Below, one piece after another: positions 63,229 to 64,000 of a stretch of DNA of 64,000 nt. Numbering within the stretch: position 1 is the stretch's first letter; each line of letters starts with the position of its first letter. The notes under the pieces are model-generated. The model ran no database searches, was not told the origin of the DNA, and saw only the letters and a list, made by a program, of their open reading frames with translations. Both the position numbers and the translations under genes were made by a program. The DNA is from Maylandia zebra (lineage: Eukaryota; Chordata; Actinopteri; Cichliformes; Cichlidae), in assembly GCF_041146795.1 (NCBI RefSeq), contig NC_135188.1, positions 3,830,419 through 3,894,418 of the forward strand, given 5' to 3'.

Positions 63229-64000
63229 GTAAGTAGCTGTAGGTGTAGTTGCTGAAATGTGCACAACACATACCATCTAAGCTATGCTTGGCTGTAGCCA
63301 CATTCTTCAGCTTTCAGTGGGACATAGGTTGCCGGCCAAAGCAGTAAAGTTTTTATCAAAACCTTCGTACTCTGTGCTCATATTAATCTATTCCTGTTGG
63401 TATGTTTAAATCTCTGAGTTTTTCCCTTTCGAGTGTTTACTGCATGTTTACAGTGCCTGGAGGCAGGCAGGCAGACAACCATGTTAATATTTATAAAACT
63501 CAATTCGGTTGTCTCAATGGGGAGCTCCACTGCTTGTATTTTGAGGCCCACGCAGAATGTACATACCTCTGGTTGATTTATGAACTGAGGTGGGTATTGT
63601 GATATTTAGTAGAGCTAACACCGTGAAACAGCAGGTTACATAAATGACAGAGAATCATAAACAAACTGCATAATTGGATCCCTGAGGTAGGCAAAGTTGT
63701 CAAGATTTATTTGCAATTAATCAGGGTTCATATCCGTAGCGCTGAGTGGACCCATGCTGCTTTGGCCCCACAAACAAGCTCTTAATGCCACTATTGGAGA
63801 CAGTGTTATAAGTTGTCTGGAGCCACTTTACCAAAAAGGTTTTACCTTTTTTTGACATGGTCTAGAAAATAGAAATGGTGCATGTCTCCTTATGACTCAC
63901 TACCTGGGTGTAATTGGTAACATTAAACCGCTGCTGAAAGCTTGAACTCTTCCCCTGATGACTGTGAGAGGATATGAGGATGTAACCAGCAGCGGTTTGG
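63229..64000. other. Partial cpamd8 intron 28
   Basis: The next exon, expected to continue after GSMW with a Leu-Thr-Ala-Phe-type sequence, is not present before the window ends. Exon 28 ends in phase 2 with a GTAAGT donor. No other feature seen. Confidence 0.6.

Noticed and set aside
1-64000. CRISPR array, operon, phage or toxin-antitoxin system
   Set aside because: The tandem repeats are simple microsatellites and the genes are intron-bearing vertebrate genes; no prokaryotic system is present.
1-64000. tRNA, rRNA or recognised microRNA genes
   Set aside because: I found no convincing tRNA A/B box pairs or rRNA text by eye. A covariance-model search would be needed to exclude small RNAs.

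Overview
This is a 64 kb piece of vertebrate nuclear DNA, almost certainly from a ray-finned (teleost) fish. The genes have GT-AG introns and vertebrate-specific orthologues. Introns and intergenic DNA carry fish-type repeats: several fossil Tc1/mariner transposons, hAT-like miniature elements, LINE reverse-transcriptase fragments and many microsatellites. The species cannot be fixed from the sequence alone.

Layout. Positions 1-9.9 kb hold no gene I can support; they contain microsatellites, CpG-rich patches and an AT-rich block near 9.2-9.7 kb that looks like candidate regulatory DNA. Two intronless forkhead transcription-factor genes follow, both on the minus strand: a FoxD gene, best matched to foxd2 (10735-11838), and foxe3 (17033-18283). 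Positions 18.5-28.1 kb are gene-free and hold two Tc1-like fossils and several dispersed repeats. Three multi-exon genes then run head-to-tail on the plus strand. They are haus8 (10 coding exons, 28208-33837, augmin/spindle), sac3d1 (4 coding exons, 34445-38658, SAC3 domain) and cpamd8 (28 coding exons seen, 40851-63228). cpamd8 runs off the right edge. All exon models were built by hand from splice sites, and reading phase matches across every junction.

How the genes relate. foxd2 and foxe3 are a known linked developmental pair (the human orthologues sit together on 1p33). haus8 and cpamd8 are neighbours on human 19p13.11. haus8 and sac3d1 are compact housekeeping-type genes: about 400 bp separates the haus8 polyA signal from the sac3d1 start codon. 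cpamd8 is a secreted complement/alpha-2-macroglobulin family protein with an intact GCGEQ thioester site. I see no operon-like cooperation and no prokaryotic-type system. The points most worth following up are the mixed synteny, the microexons and paired RRRR sites of cpamd8, CTCF-like motifs between gene blocks, and several well-bounded miniature elements, one with both terminal inverted and subterminal direct repeats.
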